Below are positions 9,402 to 17,610 of a DNA stretch of 64,000 nt, in pieces; position 1 is the stretch's first letter; each line of letters opens with the position of its first letter. The stretch lies in contig NZ_QVQH01000004.1 of NCBI RefSeq assembly GCF_003428645.1, positions 240,196 to 304,195 on the forward strand, written 5' to 3'. The notes under the pieces are model-generated. The model saw nothing but the letters and a program-made list of their open reading frames with translations. It was not told the DNA's origin and did not search any database. The position numbers and the translations under genes were made by a program. This DNA comes from Geodermatophilus marinus. Lineage in GTDB: Bacteria > Actinomycetota > Actinomycetes > Mycobacteriales > Geodermatophilaceae.

Positions 9402-9523
9402 GGCGGCTCCTCGCTCGTCTCGGGTCGGCCGAGCGGGCACGCTAGCAAGCGCGTCGCAAGCCGTCGCCGCACCTGCCTGCGCGCGGTCCACGCGCCCCCG
9501 CTCGGGTCGGGCCGGCGTCGGGG

Positions 9524-10792
9524 TCAGGGCGCCGTCCGGGCCAGCACCGCGGCCCGGCCGCTGACCTCGGGTGTGCGGGGCAGCACCGTGCGGACGTAGG
9601 ACCGCGCGGCGGCCGCCGTCCCCACGTCGCCGCCGGCCTGCTCGGAGAGGAACCAGCGGTGCTCCAGCACCTCGTGGAACAGCTCGGCCGGCGCCAGCCG
9701 CCCGGCGAGCTCCGGCGGCGTCGCCGCCACCACGGGCGCCCACACCTCGGCCAGCCAGCGCTGCCCGGCGACCTCCTCGGGCACGGGCACGCCGGCCCGC
9801 CGCTCCAGCTCGGCCCGGTGGCGGTGCAGGTCGTGCAGCAGCCGGCGGGCCTGGTTCTCGCCGACCTCCAGGCCGGTGAGGCGGGCCAGCTCCCGCCGGT
9901 GCCGGTCGGGCCCGGAGACGCGCGTGCGCACGCGCAGCCGGCTGCCGCCGGGGCCGGTGACCAGCTCCACCTCGCCGGCGTCGAAGCCGAGGTCGCCCAG
10001 CTGCCGCACCCGCTGCTCGACCTGCCGGCGCGGGTCCTCGGGTGCGAGCGGCTCGTCGCGGGTGACCTCCGCCCACAGCGCGTCGTGGGCCACGCGCAGC
10101 CCCTCGGCCGTCGTCACCGGGTCGACGCCGGCCGGCAGCAGCCCCCGGGCGGCGAGGTCGGCCAGCTCGGCGGCGACCCGCTCCACGGCCAGGGCGACGT
10201 CCGCCCGTCGCTGCTCGGCGGTGAGGACGGGGTGCCGCTCCGCGGTCTCGGCGTCCACCAGGTGCGCCGCGGGCCTGCCGGCGTCGGCGCGGAAGAGGGT
10301 GTTCGACAGCGAGCAGTCGCCCCACACCACCCCGGCCAGGTGCAGCCGGACCAGCAGGGCGGCCACCGCCTCGAGCAGCTGGGCCACCGACGGGCTGCCC
10401 AGGGCGACCCGGCCGGAGGAGAAGAGGTAGCGGGAGGAGACCGACCAGTCGAGGTAGCGGGTGACCAGCACCGCCGGCAGCCCCTCCCCCCGGTCGACGC
10501 AGACCCCGAGCACCTCGACGGCGGGCAGGCCCTCCTCGGCGAACCCGGTGAGCAGGGCGTACTCCCTGCGGGCCAGCTCCTCCGGCATCTCCTTGAGCGC
10601 GTAGGCCGAGCGACCGCCCGCGGCCGTGTCCCCGGCGTGGTCCGCGGCGACGAAGCGGACGACGTGCCGGGACACGCCGCGCTGCGGCACGTCGAGGACG
10701 AGGTCGCCGGGCCAGTCGGCGAGCGGGCGGGCCCACGGCAGCGCCAGCAGGCCGGCGGCTGCGGCGGCCGGGGGGCGGAACAGGAAGCGCAT
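9524..10792 (-). CDS. DUF4032 domain-containing, kinase-like protein
   Basis: A 422-residue protein that resembles actinobacterial DUF4032 proteins related to lipopolysaccharide-kinase folds. A kinase-like core is visible: ALKEMPEELARREYALL (possible ATP-binding Lys/Glu), LVRLHLAGVVWGDCSLSNTL with the D-x-x-x-x-N catalytic-loop pattern, and HLVDAETAE in the DFG position. The second half (~residues 230-400) is DUF4032-like. No transmembrane segment is convincing. Substrate and role are unknown. It stands alone, 249 bases from the tRNA pair. Confidence 0.8.
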   Translation of the reverse strand: MRFLFRPPAAAAAGLLALPWARPLADWPGDLVLDVPQRGVSRHVVRFVAADHAGDTAAGGRSAYALKEMPEELARREYALLTGFAEEGLPAVEVLGVCVDRGEGLPAVLVTRYLDWSVSSRYLFSSGRVALGSPSVAQLLEAVAALLVRLHLAGVVWGDCSLSNTLFRADAGRPAAHLVDAETAERHPVLTAEQRRADVALAVERVAAELADLAARGLLPAGVDPVTTAEGLRVAHDALWAEVTRDEPLAPEDPRRQVEQRVRQLGDLGFDAGEVELVTGPGGSRLRVRTRVSGPDRHRRELARLTGLEVGENQARRLLHDLHRHRAELERRAGVPVPEEVAGQRWLAEVWAPVVAATPPELAGRLAPAELFHEVLEHRWFLSEQAGGDVGTAAAARSYVRTVLPRTPEVSGRAAVLARTAP

Positions 10793-10999
10793 GGCGGACC
10801 TCGCGGGCGACGGTGGCGGACGGCGACGTGCGCACCACGGCGTGCGGTCGGGCGAATGCTGCCAGTGGCGGACCGCGGCACGGGGCGTTTCGGTCGCCGA
10901 TTCGTCATGACGTCTGTCTCACCCGGGGGCCGGGTGGAGTCCCTCGTGCGAGGGGGCCTCGCACGATGGACTCCGCTCACCGGTGCTGCGGACGACGAA

Positions 11000-11029
11000 G
11001 GGCCCGCCCTCCACGTGGAGGACGGGCCC
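11000..11029 (-). terminator. terminator after the tRNA genes
   Basis: Inverted repeat GGGCCCGCCCTCC - ACGT - GGAGGACGGGCCC with 12 of 13 pairs, placed 13 bases past the 3' end of tRNA-Arg in the leftward direction of transcription. It probably ends the two-tRNA transcript. Only a short T-rich run follows on the minus strand. Confidence 0.65.
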
Positions 11030-11041
11030 GCCGTCTGCGCG

Positions 11042-11114
11042 TGCACCCGAAGGGATTCGAACCCCTAACCTTCTGATCCGTAGTCAGATGCTCTATCCAT
11101 TGAGCTACGGGTGC
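11042..11114 (-). tRNA. tRNA-Arg (anticodon ACG)
   Basis: Read on the minus strand it folds as a full cloverleaf. The acceptor is GCACCCG/CGGGTGC with discriminator A, and the D stem is GCTC/GAGC. The anticodon stem TCTGA/TCAGA encloses the loop CTACGGA (anticodon ACG). The T stem AGGGG/CCCTT carries the loop TTCGAAT. Length is 73 nt and no CCA is encoded. The anticodon A34 would be converted to inosine by TadA to read CGN codons. Confidence 0.96.
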
Positions 11115-11135
11115 GTGCTGTTCAGTTGTCGTGCG

Positions 11136-11224
11136 CGGAGGCTCCGGGATTTGAACCCGGGATGGGGGTTAACCCAAACCGCATTAGCAGTGCGGCGCCA
11201 TAGACCGGACTAGGCGAAGCCTCC
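11136..11224 (-). tRNA. tRNA-Ser (anticodon GCT)
   Basis: A class II tRNA of 89 nt on the minus strand. The acceptor is GGAGGCT/AGCCTCC with discriminator G. The anticodon stem CCGCA/TGCGG holds the loop CTGCTAA (anticodon GCT, reading AGC/AGT). A long variable arm follows, and the T loop is TTCAAAT. It lies 21 bases upstream of tRNA-Arg, so the two are probably cotranscribed. Confidence 0.96.
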
Positions 11225-11314
11225 CGGGGTCCGAGTCCCCCCGGAACCACCGAGGACAGAGACTACCAGCGCCCCGGGAGGGAGTCGCAGCCCGGCCCCG
11301 CCCCCCGCGGTCGT

Positions 11315-12529
11315 TCAGGCCGCGACCGGCTCGGCCGCGCGCCCGGCGGCCCGCGACCCGCGCCGCCGGCCCGGCACCAGGGTGAGCCCGACCGCGGCCG
11401 CCGCGCCGGCCGTGGCCAGCAGCAGGCTGCCGTCCACCCCGGCCCGGGTCTCGATCAGCGCGCCGCCGACCGCGGCGCCGACCGCCGAGGCGCCCGTGGC
11501 CATCGTCGACAGCCAGGTGAACGCCTCCGTGGTGGCGTGCCGGGGGGCGATGACGCCGACCAGCGAGTTCTGCACGGTCAGCGTCGGGGCGATCGCCGTC
11601 CCGCCGAGGAACAGCAGGGCGCCGAGCACCCACGGGCTCGAGGCCGCGGCCAGCGGGGCCAGGCCGATCGTCACGCCGAGCAGCAGCCACCGGTACTGGC
11701 GCGGGAGCGAGGCGCTCACCACGCGGGCGCCGAACCACAGCCCGCCGGCCACCGAGCCCAGCGACCACAGCGCGAGGAGCACGCCGGAGAGCCCGGGCGA
11801 GCCGACCTCGTCGGCGAACGCCGGGATCGCCACCTCGAGCGCGCCGAAACCGACCATGAGCGCCGCCCCGCTCGCCAGCACGCGCGGCATGCCGGGCGCC
11901 AGCACCGTCGCCAGGGGCCCGGAGCGGTGCACCGCGGGCGTCGGCGCCCAGGAACGCAGGGCCCGGACCGTGGCGATGCCGACCGCGCCCGCGGTCGCCA
12001 GCACGCCGGCCAGGCCGACCGCCCAGGCCGGCCCGACCAGCACGGCGAGCGCGGCGACGAGCGTGGGGCCGGCGACGAAGACCAGCTCGGTGCCCGTGGC
12101 GTCCAGCGCGAAGGCGCTGGAGCGCACCCGCGGGTCGACCTGCGACCACAGCGCGCGCACCGTGCCCGACACCAGCGGGGTGGCCGCGCCGGCCAGCGCC
12201 GAGGCGGCCAGCACCAGCGGGGTGGGGGCGGCCCCCAGCACGGCGGCGACGAGCAGCCCGAGCGCCAGCGGGTACACCCCGGCCTGGGTCAGCAGCACCG
12301 GGCGCGGCGAGCGGCGGTCGGCCAGCCGGCCGAGAACCGGCGCCATCCCGGCCATGGCGAGGCCGTAGGTGGCCGCCGCGAGGCCGGCCAGGGCGTAGGA
12401 ACCGGTCTGCTGCTGCACCATGAGCAGCAGCGCGAGCGGCACCATGGCGGAGGGGAGTCGGCCGGCGAACCCGGCCCCGAGCAGCACCGGGGCCGACGGC
12501 AGGCGCCAGACGGCGAGGTACGAGCGCAC
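11315..12529 (-). CDS. MFS family transporter
   Basis: A 404-residue polytopic protein with about 11-12 hydrophobic helices. It carries the MFS loop 2-3 signature GRLADRRSPRPVLL (~residues 66-79), and ends in a charged tail. The pattern of many small residues and a long Ala/Leu-rich first helix fits the drug-efflux/sugar-exporter type of MFS. The GTG at 12529 is divergent from the CGNR regulator gene; three related GTAGG..GTCA elements fill the space between. That makes it the probable target of the regulator and a candidate drug or metabolite exporter (inference). Confidence 0.9.
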   Translation of the reverse strand: MRSYLAVWRLPSAPVLLGAGFAGRLPSAMVPLALLLMVQQQTGSYALAGLAAATYGLAMAGMAPVLGRLADRRSPRPVLLTQAGVYPLALGLLVAAVLGAAPTPLVLAASALAGAATPLVSGTVRALWSQVDPRVRSSAFALDATGTELVFVAGPTLVAALAVLVGPAWAVGLAGVLATAGAVGIATVRALRSWAPTPAVHRSGPLATVLAPGMPRVLASGAALMVGFGALEVAIPAFADEVGSPGLSGVLLALWSLGSVAGGLWFGARVVSASLPRQYRWLLLGVTIGLAPLAAASSPWVLGALLFLGGTAIAPTLTVQNSLVGVIAPRHATTEAFTWLSTMATGASAVGAAVGGALIETRAGVDGSLLLATAGAAAAVGLTLVPGRRRGSRAAGRAAEPVAA

Positions 12530-12559
12530 GACGGGTCCACTTCACGAGAAGGCGGAAGA

Positions 12560-12589
12560 GTAGGGGGTCAAACTCCGTTGACCCCCTAC
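12560..12589. promoter_or_regulatory. palindromic operator candidate A
   Basis: Perfect inverted repeat GTAGGGGGTCAA - ACTCCG - TTGACCCCCTAC between the divergent MFS and CGNR genes, 31 bases from the MFS start. The dyad, with 12-bp arms and an 18-base centre-to-centre period, is the kind of site bound by a dimeric regulator. Binding by the CGNR protein is inferred from position only. Confidence 0.65.
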
Positions 12590-12606
12590 AAGTTAGGGAC
12601 GGGAAG

Positions 12607-12663
12607 GTAGGCAGTCAAATGTGTGACGCTACCTACAGCCCCGTCGTGCCCCGGTAGGGGGTC
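12607..12663 (+). promoter_or_regulatory. second imperfect operator and half-site over the ribosome site
   Basis: GTAGGCAGTCA (12607-12617) and TGACGCTACCTAC (12624-12636) form an imperfect dyad matching the arms of the site at 12560. A third half-site, GTAGGGGGTC (12654-12663), coincides with the purine-rich ribosome-binding region just before the CGNR start at 12668. The set suggests autoregulation. Functional assignment is inferred. Confidence 0.5.
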
Positions 12664-12667
12664 CGGC

Positions 12668-13198
12668 GTGGACTACGACACCTTCGGCTCGAACGCGGTC
12701 GAGCTGGCGATCGACCTCGCCAACACCGGGCGGGACGCGCCGGACTGGGCCGCGCGGTTCCTCCGTGGGCACGACGAGTGGTTCGAGGGCACGACGGACT
12801 TCACCCTGTCGCCGGGCGAGACCGCCCGCGCCGGGGAGACCGCCGACCTGGTGCGGGCGGTGGCCCTGGCCGGCTCGCGGCAGGAGGTCATGGACCGGCT
12901 CAACGCCCTCCTGGCCCGGGCCCGCCCGCGGCCCTACGCCACCGACCACGACGGCGAGCTGCACCTGCACTACGCCCGGCCGGACGCCCCGCTGCTCGAG
13001 CAGCTGACCACCACGGTCGCCATGGGCCTGTCGCAGGTCGTGGCCCAGCACGGCTGGCAGCGGCTGGGCGTCTGCTCGGCCGAGGGGTGCGAGGACGTCT
13101 ACGTCGACACCTCGCGCAACGCCAGCCGGCGGTACTGCTCCAACACCTGCGCCAGCCGCTCCACCGTCGCGGCCTACCGCGCCCGCCGGAAGGCCTGA
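12668..13198 (+). CDS. CGNR zinc finger transcriptional regulator
   Basis: A 176-residue protein with an N-terminal ABATE-like region (DTFGSNAVELAIDLANT) and a C-terminal CGNR zinc finger. Cysteines 136, 141, 157 and 161 lie in GVCSAEGCEDVYVDTSRN and RYCSNTCASR, the usual C-x4-C...C-x3-C with the R-N-x-S-R-R-Y-C pattern. These proteins are predicted DNA-binding regulators of stress or metabolite responses. The GTG at 12668 is chosen because a G-rich ribosome site precedes it and the family normally begins near this point; an in-frame GTG at 12623 is less likely. Divergent from the MFS exporter. Confidence 0.85.
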   Translation: MDYDTFGSNAVELAIDLANTGRDAPDWAARFLRGHDEWFEGTTDFTLSPGETARAGETADLVRAVALAGSRQEVMDRLNALLARARPRPYATDHDGELHLHYARPDAPLLEQLTTTVAMGLSQVVAQHGWQRLGVCSAEGCEDVYVDTSRNASRRYCSNTCASRSTVAAYRARRKA

Positions 13199-13217
13199 GC
13201 GGCGTGGATTCGTCGAG

Positions 13218-13802
13218 GTGACGCACACGGACCCACTCCGCTCCCTGGACACCTGGCTGCACGCCCGGATCGGCGCCCTCCCCCACTCCCCGGCCGACCG
13301 GTGGCTGCGCCGGCTGACCACCGCCGCCGACCACGGCCGGCTGTGGATGGCCGTCGGGCTGCTGCTCGCGGCACGCGGCGGGCCGCCCCGCCGGGCGGCG
13401 GTGCGCGGGCTCGGGTCGATGGCGGTCTCCAGCGCCCTGGTCAACGCCGTCCTCAAGCGGGTCTTCGGACGCCGCCGCCCCGACCTCTCCGGCCACCCCG
13501 TGGAGCGCCTGCTGCGCCACCACCTGACCACCCACTCGTTCCCCAGCGGGCACTCGGCCTCGGCCGGCGCGTTCGTCACCGGGGTGGCGCTGGAGTGCCC
13601 GCCGGCCGGTGCGCTGCTGGCGCCGCTCGCCCTGGCGGTCGGCTACTCCCGGGTGCACGTCGGCGTGCACTTCCCCGGGGACGTCGTCGCGGGGCTCGCC
13701 GTCGGCTCGGCCGTGGCGGCCGCCGGCCGCTGCCTGCCCACCGGCGCGGCCCTTGACCCAGCGGAGTGGCGTGCGCGTCACTACGGTCCTGAGCAGGGGT
13801 GA
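13218..13802 (+). CDS. PAP2 superfamily phosphatase
   Basis: A 194-residue membrane phosphatase. The three PAP2 motifs are present in order: KRVFGRRRPD (K-x6-R-P), PSGHSAS and SRVHVGVHFPGDV (S-R-x5-H-x3-D). Hydrophobic helices lie around them. Family members remove phosphate from phosphatidic acid or undecaprenyl pyrophosphate. The latter would recycle lipid carrier for cell-wall or polysaccharide synthesis, but that role here is only inferred. GTG start at 13218, 20 bases after the CGNR stop, so it may be cotranscribed with it. Confidence 0.9.
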   Translation: MTHTDPLRSLDTWLHARIGALPHSPADRWLRRLTTAADHGRLWMAVGLLLAARGGPPRRAAVRGLGSMAVSSALVNAVLKRVFGRRRPDLSGHPVERLLRHHLTTHSFPSGHSASAGAFVTGVALECPPAGALLAPLALAVGYSRVHVGVHFPGDVVAGLAVGSAVAAAGRCLPTGAALDPAEWRARHYGPEQG

Positions 13803-13861
13803 CCCGGGTCGATCCGGGGCACCCGTGGTCCGCACGCACACCCGACGGAAAGAGGTCAACC

Positions 13862-14467
13862 ATGTTGCTCCGCCGGATCGCCCGGCCGTTGCTCGCCTCG
13901 TCGTTCGTCTACGGCGGCATACAGACGCTGCGCAAGCCGCAGGACCGGGTGCCGGGCGCGCGCCCCATCGTCGAGGCGGTCGCCGAGCAGGCCGACAAGC
14001 AGCTGCCGGTCGAGGTCCCCCGGGACGTCGAGCAGTGGGTGAAGGCCGACGCCGCGGTCAAGGTCGCCGCCGGCAGCATGCTGGCCCTGGGCAAGCTGCC
14101 CCGGCTCTCGGCGCTGCTGCTCACCGTCAGCGTGGTGCCCACGACGCTGGCCGGGCACCGGTTCTGGGAGCACGAGGACCCCGACGAGCGGTTCGGCCAG
14201 CTGGCGGACTTCCTGAAGAACACCAGCATGCTCGGCGGCCTCCTGCTGGCCACCGCCGACACCGCGGGGCGCCCGTCGGTGGGCTACCGCGCGCGCCGCG
14301 CGGCCCGGCTGGCCTCCGAGACCACGGAGAAGAACCTGGCCCAGGCCCAGAAGCGCGCCGCCAAGGCCTCCCAGCGGGCGACCAAGGCGCAGAAGAAGGC
14401 CACCCGCACGGCCGGGAAGAAGGCCGGCAAAGGCACCGCGAAGAGCACCGCGAAGGTCTTCAGCTGA
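13862..14467 (+). CDS. DoxX family membrane protein
   Basis: A 201-residue protein with a DoxX-like core: LLASSFVYGGIQTLRKP near the N-terminus, then three more hydrophobic stretches around residues 75-150. The last ~45 residues are a lysine/alanine-rich tail (repeats of AxKAxKKAT type), histone-H1-like and likely cytoplasmic. DoxX proteins are linked to redox balance in actinobacteria, but their chemistry is unclear. The ATG at 13862 follows AGAGG. The gene ends in CTGA, where the next frame appears to begin. Confidence 0.85.
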   Translation: MLLRRIARPLLASSFVYGGIQTLRKPQDRVPGARPIVEAVAEQADKQLPVEVPRDVEQWVKADAAVKVAAGSMLALGKLPRLSALLLTVSVVPTTLAGHRFWEHEDPDERFGQLADFLKNTSMLGGLLLATADTAGRPSVGYRARRAARLASETTEKNLAQAQKRAAKASQRATKAQKKATRTAGKKAGKGTAKSTAKVFS

Positions 14468-15516
14468 GCGACCCGCTCCCGCCCGCGGCCGCGCTCCGGA
14501 GGATCGCCTTCCTCCTGGAGCGCGCCCGCGAGCCCACGCACCGGGTCGCGGCGTTCCGCACCGCGGCCGCGGTGGTCGACGGCCTCGGGCCCGAGGAGCT
14601 CGACCGGCGCATCCGCACCCGGACGCTCACCGACCTGCGCGGCATCGGCCCGAAGACCGGGGCGGCGATCGTGCAGGCCCACGCCGGGGAGGTGCCCGAG
14701 TACCTCGCCCGCCTGGAGGAGGCCCACGCCGAGCTGGTGCCGCTGGCCGACGACGTCGCCGGGTACCGCGCCGCGCTGCGCGGCGACCTGCACGCGCACT
14801 CGGACTGGTCCGACGGCGGCAGCCCGATCCGCGAGATGGCCGAGGCGGCGCTCGCGCTCGGACACGACTACCTGGCCCTCACCGACCACTCGCCGCGGCT
14901 GACCGTCGCCAACGGGCTCTCCCCCGAGCGGCTGGAGCGCCAGCTCGACGTGGTCGCGGAGCTCAACGAGGAGCTGGCGCCCTTCCGGGTCCTCACCGGC
15001 ATCGAGTGCGACATCCTCGTCGACGGGTCCCTCGACCAGACCGAGGAGCTGCTCGCCCGCCTGGACGTCGTGGTGGCCAGCGTGCACTCCGACCTGCGGG
15101 CCGACAGCGCCGCCATGACCGCGCGGATGCTGGCCGCGGTCGAGAACCCGCACACCGACGTCCTCGGGCACTGCACCGGCCGGCTGCTGGTCCCCCGCGA
15201 GCAGCGGGAGGGCCGCCGCCAGCGCCCCCGGCCGGAGAGCACCTTCGACGCCGAGGCGGTGTTCGGCGCCTGCGCCGCGCACGGCACCGCCGTCGAGATC
15301 AACTCCCGGCCCGAGCGGCTGGACCCGCCGCTGCGGCTGCTGGCGCTCGCCCTCGAGCTCGGCTGCGAGTTCGCGATCGACACCGACGCGCACGCCCCCG
15401 GTCAGCTCGACTGGCAGGGCAACGGCTGCGAGCGGGCGGTGGAGGTCGGCGTCCCCGTGGACCGCGTGGTCAACACCCGGACGGCGGCGGATCTGCTGGC
15501 CTGGACGCGGATGTGA
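14464..15516 (+). CDS. PHP domain phosphoesterase with helix-hairpin-helix N-terminus
   Basis: A 350-residue protein. Residues ~1-80 resemble the helix-hairpin-helix region of family X polymerases (LRGIGPKTGAAIVQA). A PHP domain follows: GDLHAHSDWSDG, ALTDHSPRL, GIECDI, VVASVHSDL, GHCTGR, EINSRPERL and DTDAHAPGQL supply the expected His/Asp/Glu/Cys metal ligands. No polymerase domain is present. It is probably a metal-dependent phosphoesterase acting on nucleotides or a phosphate ester. No ATG or GTG precedes the conserved region in frame. The likely start is the CTG at 14464 inside CTGA of the previous stop; a GTG at 14572 would lose part of the N-terminal domain. Confidence 0.85.
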   Translation: MSDPLPPAAALRRIAFLLERAREPTHRVAAFRTAAAVVDGLGPEELDRRIRTRTLTDLRGIGPKTGAAIVQAHAGEVPEYLARLEEAHAELVPLADDVAGYRAALRGDLHAHSDWSDGGSPIREMAEAALALGHDYLALTDHSPRLTVANGLSPERLERQLDVVAELNEELAPFRVLTGIECDILVDGSLDQTEELLARLDVVVASVHSDLRADSAAMTARMLAAVENPHTDVLGHCTGRLLVPREQREGRRQRPRPESTFDAEAVFGACAAHGTAVEINSRPERLDPPLRLLALALELGCEFAIDTDAHAPGQLDWQGNGCERAVEVGVPVDRVVNTRTAADLLAWTRM

Positions 15517-16156
15517 AGGGGACCAGCCCCCCTGCCTCACCGGTGACACGCGGGCTGACCGCGGTCGCCGCTCTGGCCGTCGTCCTGACGCTCGACACGG
15601 TCGCCGCCGCACGTCCGTGGCCGCTGGTCGTCGTCGGCGTGCTCGACGAACCCGCGCACCTCCTGACGGCGTGGCTGCTGCTCACCGCCCTGCTGCCCGA
15701 GCGGCACCGGGACCTCTTCCCGTGGGCGTTGCTCGCCGCCGTGCTCATCGACCTCGATCACGTGCCGCTGTACCTGTGGGGCGTCGGCGCGGTGACCGAG
15801 TTCGGGCGGCCGGTCACCCACTCGCTCAGCCTCGTGGTGGTGCTGCTGGCGCTCTCGTGGACCGGTCGGCGGCTGCGGACCCCGTTGGGCGGCCTGGCCC
15901 TCGGGGTGCTGGTGCACCTGGCGCGGACCTCGCGACGGGTCCGGGGGTGCCTCTTCTCTGGCCGCTGAGCGAGACCAGCCTGCTGGTGCCGCACCAGGTC
16001 TACGTGGTGACGCTGTGCGTCGTCACCACGGTCGCCGTCCTGCGCCCAGGACCGTACCGCGGGGATGGCACGGCGTTGGTCCAGTACCCCGCCGAGGACC
16101 CGGGTGAGACAGGCGGTTTCGGTACGCCTTGGCTAGCGAATCGAAACGGAGAGTGA
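15513..16156 (+). pseudogene. YdjM-like metal-dependent membrane hydrolase, frameshifted
   Basis: A YdjM/LexA-binding-like inner-membrane hydrolase split by one missing base. From the GTG at 15513 (overlapping the PHP stop) the frame gives membrane helices, DEPAHLL, LIDLDHVPLYLWG and PVTHSLSLV, as expected of the family. After HLAR, near 15923-15925, the frame turns into a short nonsense tail ending at 15968. Shifting by one base restores DLATGPGVPLLWPLSET and a final helix (VYVVTLCVVTTVAVL) to the stop at 16156. The family's D-x-A-T-G-x-G motif spans the break. It is either a recent inactivating deletion of one G in a GGG run or a sequencing error. Confidence 0.75.
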
Positions 16157-16327
16157 CAAAGCGCCGTGGGCGCCTTCGTTGCGACCCAGATCACCTTGAC
16201 CGGGACGCAGTCGCTGTTCAAGGTCCCGGTCCGGACCGCGGAAGGCCTGATGCCTGCCCGGAGGTCCTGGCACAGCTCACATGACGGACACGGGGGCCTC
16301 AGGTGGTCGGCGTCAGCCTTGCGCTGC

Positions 16328-16354
16328 CGCCTGGTGACGCAGTGTCACCAGGCG
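16328..16354 (+). promoter_or_regulatory. perfect hairpin in the leader of the repeat-protein gene
   Basis: Inverted repeat CGCCTGGTGAC - gcagt - GTCACCAGGCG with 11 perfect pairs, 66 bases before the GTG at 16420. It could be an operator, an attenuator or the terminator of upstream transcription. The 146-base stretch before it (16157-16302) shows no riboswitch consensus I recognise. Confidence 0.45.
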
Positions 16355-16419
16355 CGCTTGCTGATGAGGGCTGTCCTGACATCGCCGGGACCCCTACGGG
16401 CTGGTCCTGGCGCGGCCGC

Positions 16420-17610
16420 GTGATCACGGCACTGCTCTTCCTGCTGGGCGGCTGGCTGCTGCTCACCGCCCTGGCGGGGCCGGCACTCGCTCACGACCGC
16501 ACGACCGGGACCACGCACCACTCGGGGGTGCGGTGGGACCCGCCGGCGCAGACGGGCCCACCCGCGGTTGAGCCGCAGCATCCCGAGGCGCCGGGTCCCG
16601 ACGGGGAGCCGGCCACCGGGTCCGAGGACGTCAGCGAACCGGTCGTCGCGGAGCCGCCCGTGGCCGAGCCGCCCGCGGCCGAGCCGCCCGCGGCCGAGCC
16701 GCCCGTGGCCGAGCCGCCGGTGACCGAGCCGCCCGTGGCCGAGCCGCCCGTGGCCGAGCCGCCCGTGGCCGAGGCCCCGGCCAACGATCCTGCGGACACC
16801 GGCGAGCCGCACCCGACGGACCCCGTCCCCGGCCCCGGGGGATCCACCACCCCGGACACCGCACCCGGCGCCACCACCGGCACCGGCACCGGCACCACCG
16901 GTACGACCACCGGGACCACCGGCACCACCACCGGCACCGGCACCACCACCGGGACCACCACCGGCACCGGCACGACCACCGACGCCGGCACCGGAGCGGC
17001 GGGGGTCGAGCCCACCGAGCAGGTCCCGGCCGCGACCAGGTCGACGACCACGAGCCCGGCGGCGACCCCGACAGCGGATCCGGCGACCGTGGCACCCCTT
17101 CCGGCCGCCTCCTCGCCGATCACCGGTACGTCGGCCCCGGCGAACGCCCTGCCGTCGGCCCAGGTCACCGGGGACGCCGCTCCCTGCACCGCGCCGGCTG
17201 CCGGCCCCACCGCCCACCCGGCCCGGCACCTGCGGGCGGGGACGCCCGGCGCCGCCGCGTCGTCCGGCACGCGGGCCGCGGATCCTCGGACGGTGCCCGG
17301 GCTCGTCACGGACGCCCCGGCCGACGTCCTGACCGCACCACTCCCGATCGCCCCCGTGCAGCCGGCCGAGCCGGGTGGAACTCCCCTCCCGCCAGCTCCG
17401 CAGGCACCCACCGCTCCGGGCTGCCCGACGACGACGTCCTCGGTCGTCTGCGCCGGTGGGTCCGGCCACGGCAGCGGCTCGGAGTCAGAACTGGCGGTGG
17501 CGGCCGGCGGCTTCATGGCATCGCTGGCGACGGCGTCGTCCCGCTCGGCCTGGAACACCGCCGCCCTCGTCGTCGGCGGTGCCGACGACCCGGGCGCCCG
17601 CCCGGACTGA
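16420..17610 (+). CDS. secreted low-complexity Pro/Glu and Gly/Thr repeat protein
   Basis: A protein of about 396 residues, recognised only by architecture. A signal peptide (ITALLFLLGGWLLLTALAG, cleavage near PALAHD) is followed by a histidine/acidic segment. A run of pentapeptides VAEPP/AAEPP (16648-16785) comes next, then a Thr/Gly tract (TTGTTTGTG type, ~16870-17000), and an Ala/Pro-rich tail ends with GGSGHGSGSESEL. No LPxTG anchor is visible. An upstream in-frame start at 16303 exists, but the GTG at 16420 gives a normal signal peptide. It shares layout with the protein at 55025-56461. It is probably a surface or matrix component of the adjacent polysaccharide locus (inference). Confidence 0.65.
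   Translation: MITALLFLLGGWLLLTALAGPALAHDRTTGTTHHSGVRWDPPAQTGPPAVEPQHPEAPGPDGEPATGSEDVSEPVVAEPPVAEPPAAEPPAAEPPVAEPPVTEPPVAEPPVAEPPVAEAPANDPADTGEPHPTDPVPGPGGSTTPDTAPGATTGTGTGTTGTTTGTTGTTTGTGTTTGTTTGTGTTTDAGTGAAGVEPTEQVPAATRSTTTSPAATPTADPATVAPLPAASSPITGTSAPANALPSAQVTGDAAPCTAPAAGPTAHPARHLRAGTPGAAASSGTRAADPRTVPGLVTDAPADVLTAPLPIAPVQPAEPGGTPLPPAPQAPTAPGCPTTTSSVVCAGGSGHGSGSESELAVAAGGFMASLATASSRSAWNTAALVVGGADDPGARPD
16648..16785 (+). repeat. 15-bp in-frame tandem repeat (VAEPP units)
   Basis: About nine copies of a 15-base unit of the form GAGCCGCCCGTGGCC, varying mainly at the first codon (V/A/T). It encodes pentapeptides. Slippage would change protein length without breaking the frame. Confidence 0.85.

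Noticed and set aside
11042..11224. tRNA pair as an integration site for a mobile element
   Set aside because: No integrase, no repeated tRNA 3' end and ordinary genes on both sides.
16157..16302. Possible riboswitch upstream of the repeat-protein gene (GAGAGTGACAAAGCG and GGGACGCAG segments)
   Set aside because: Compared with c-di-GMP, c-di-AMP and cobalamin consensus elements as I remember them; the key conserved blocks are missing or in the wrong order.
16166..16423. An 85-codon + strand frame before the repeat-protein gene
   Set aside because: No domain, no hydrophobic pattern or good ribosome site, and it overlaps the hairpin and the start of the next gene.
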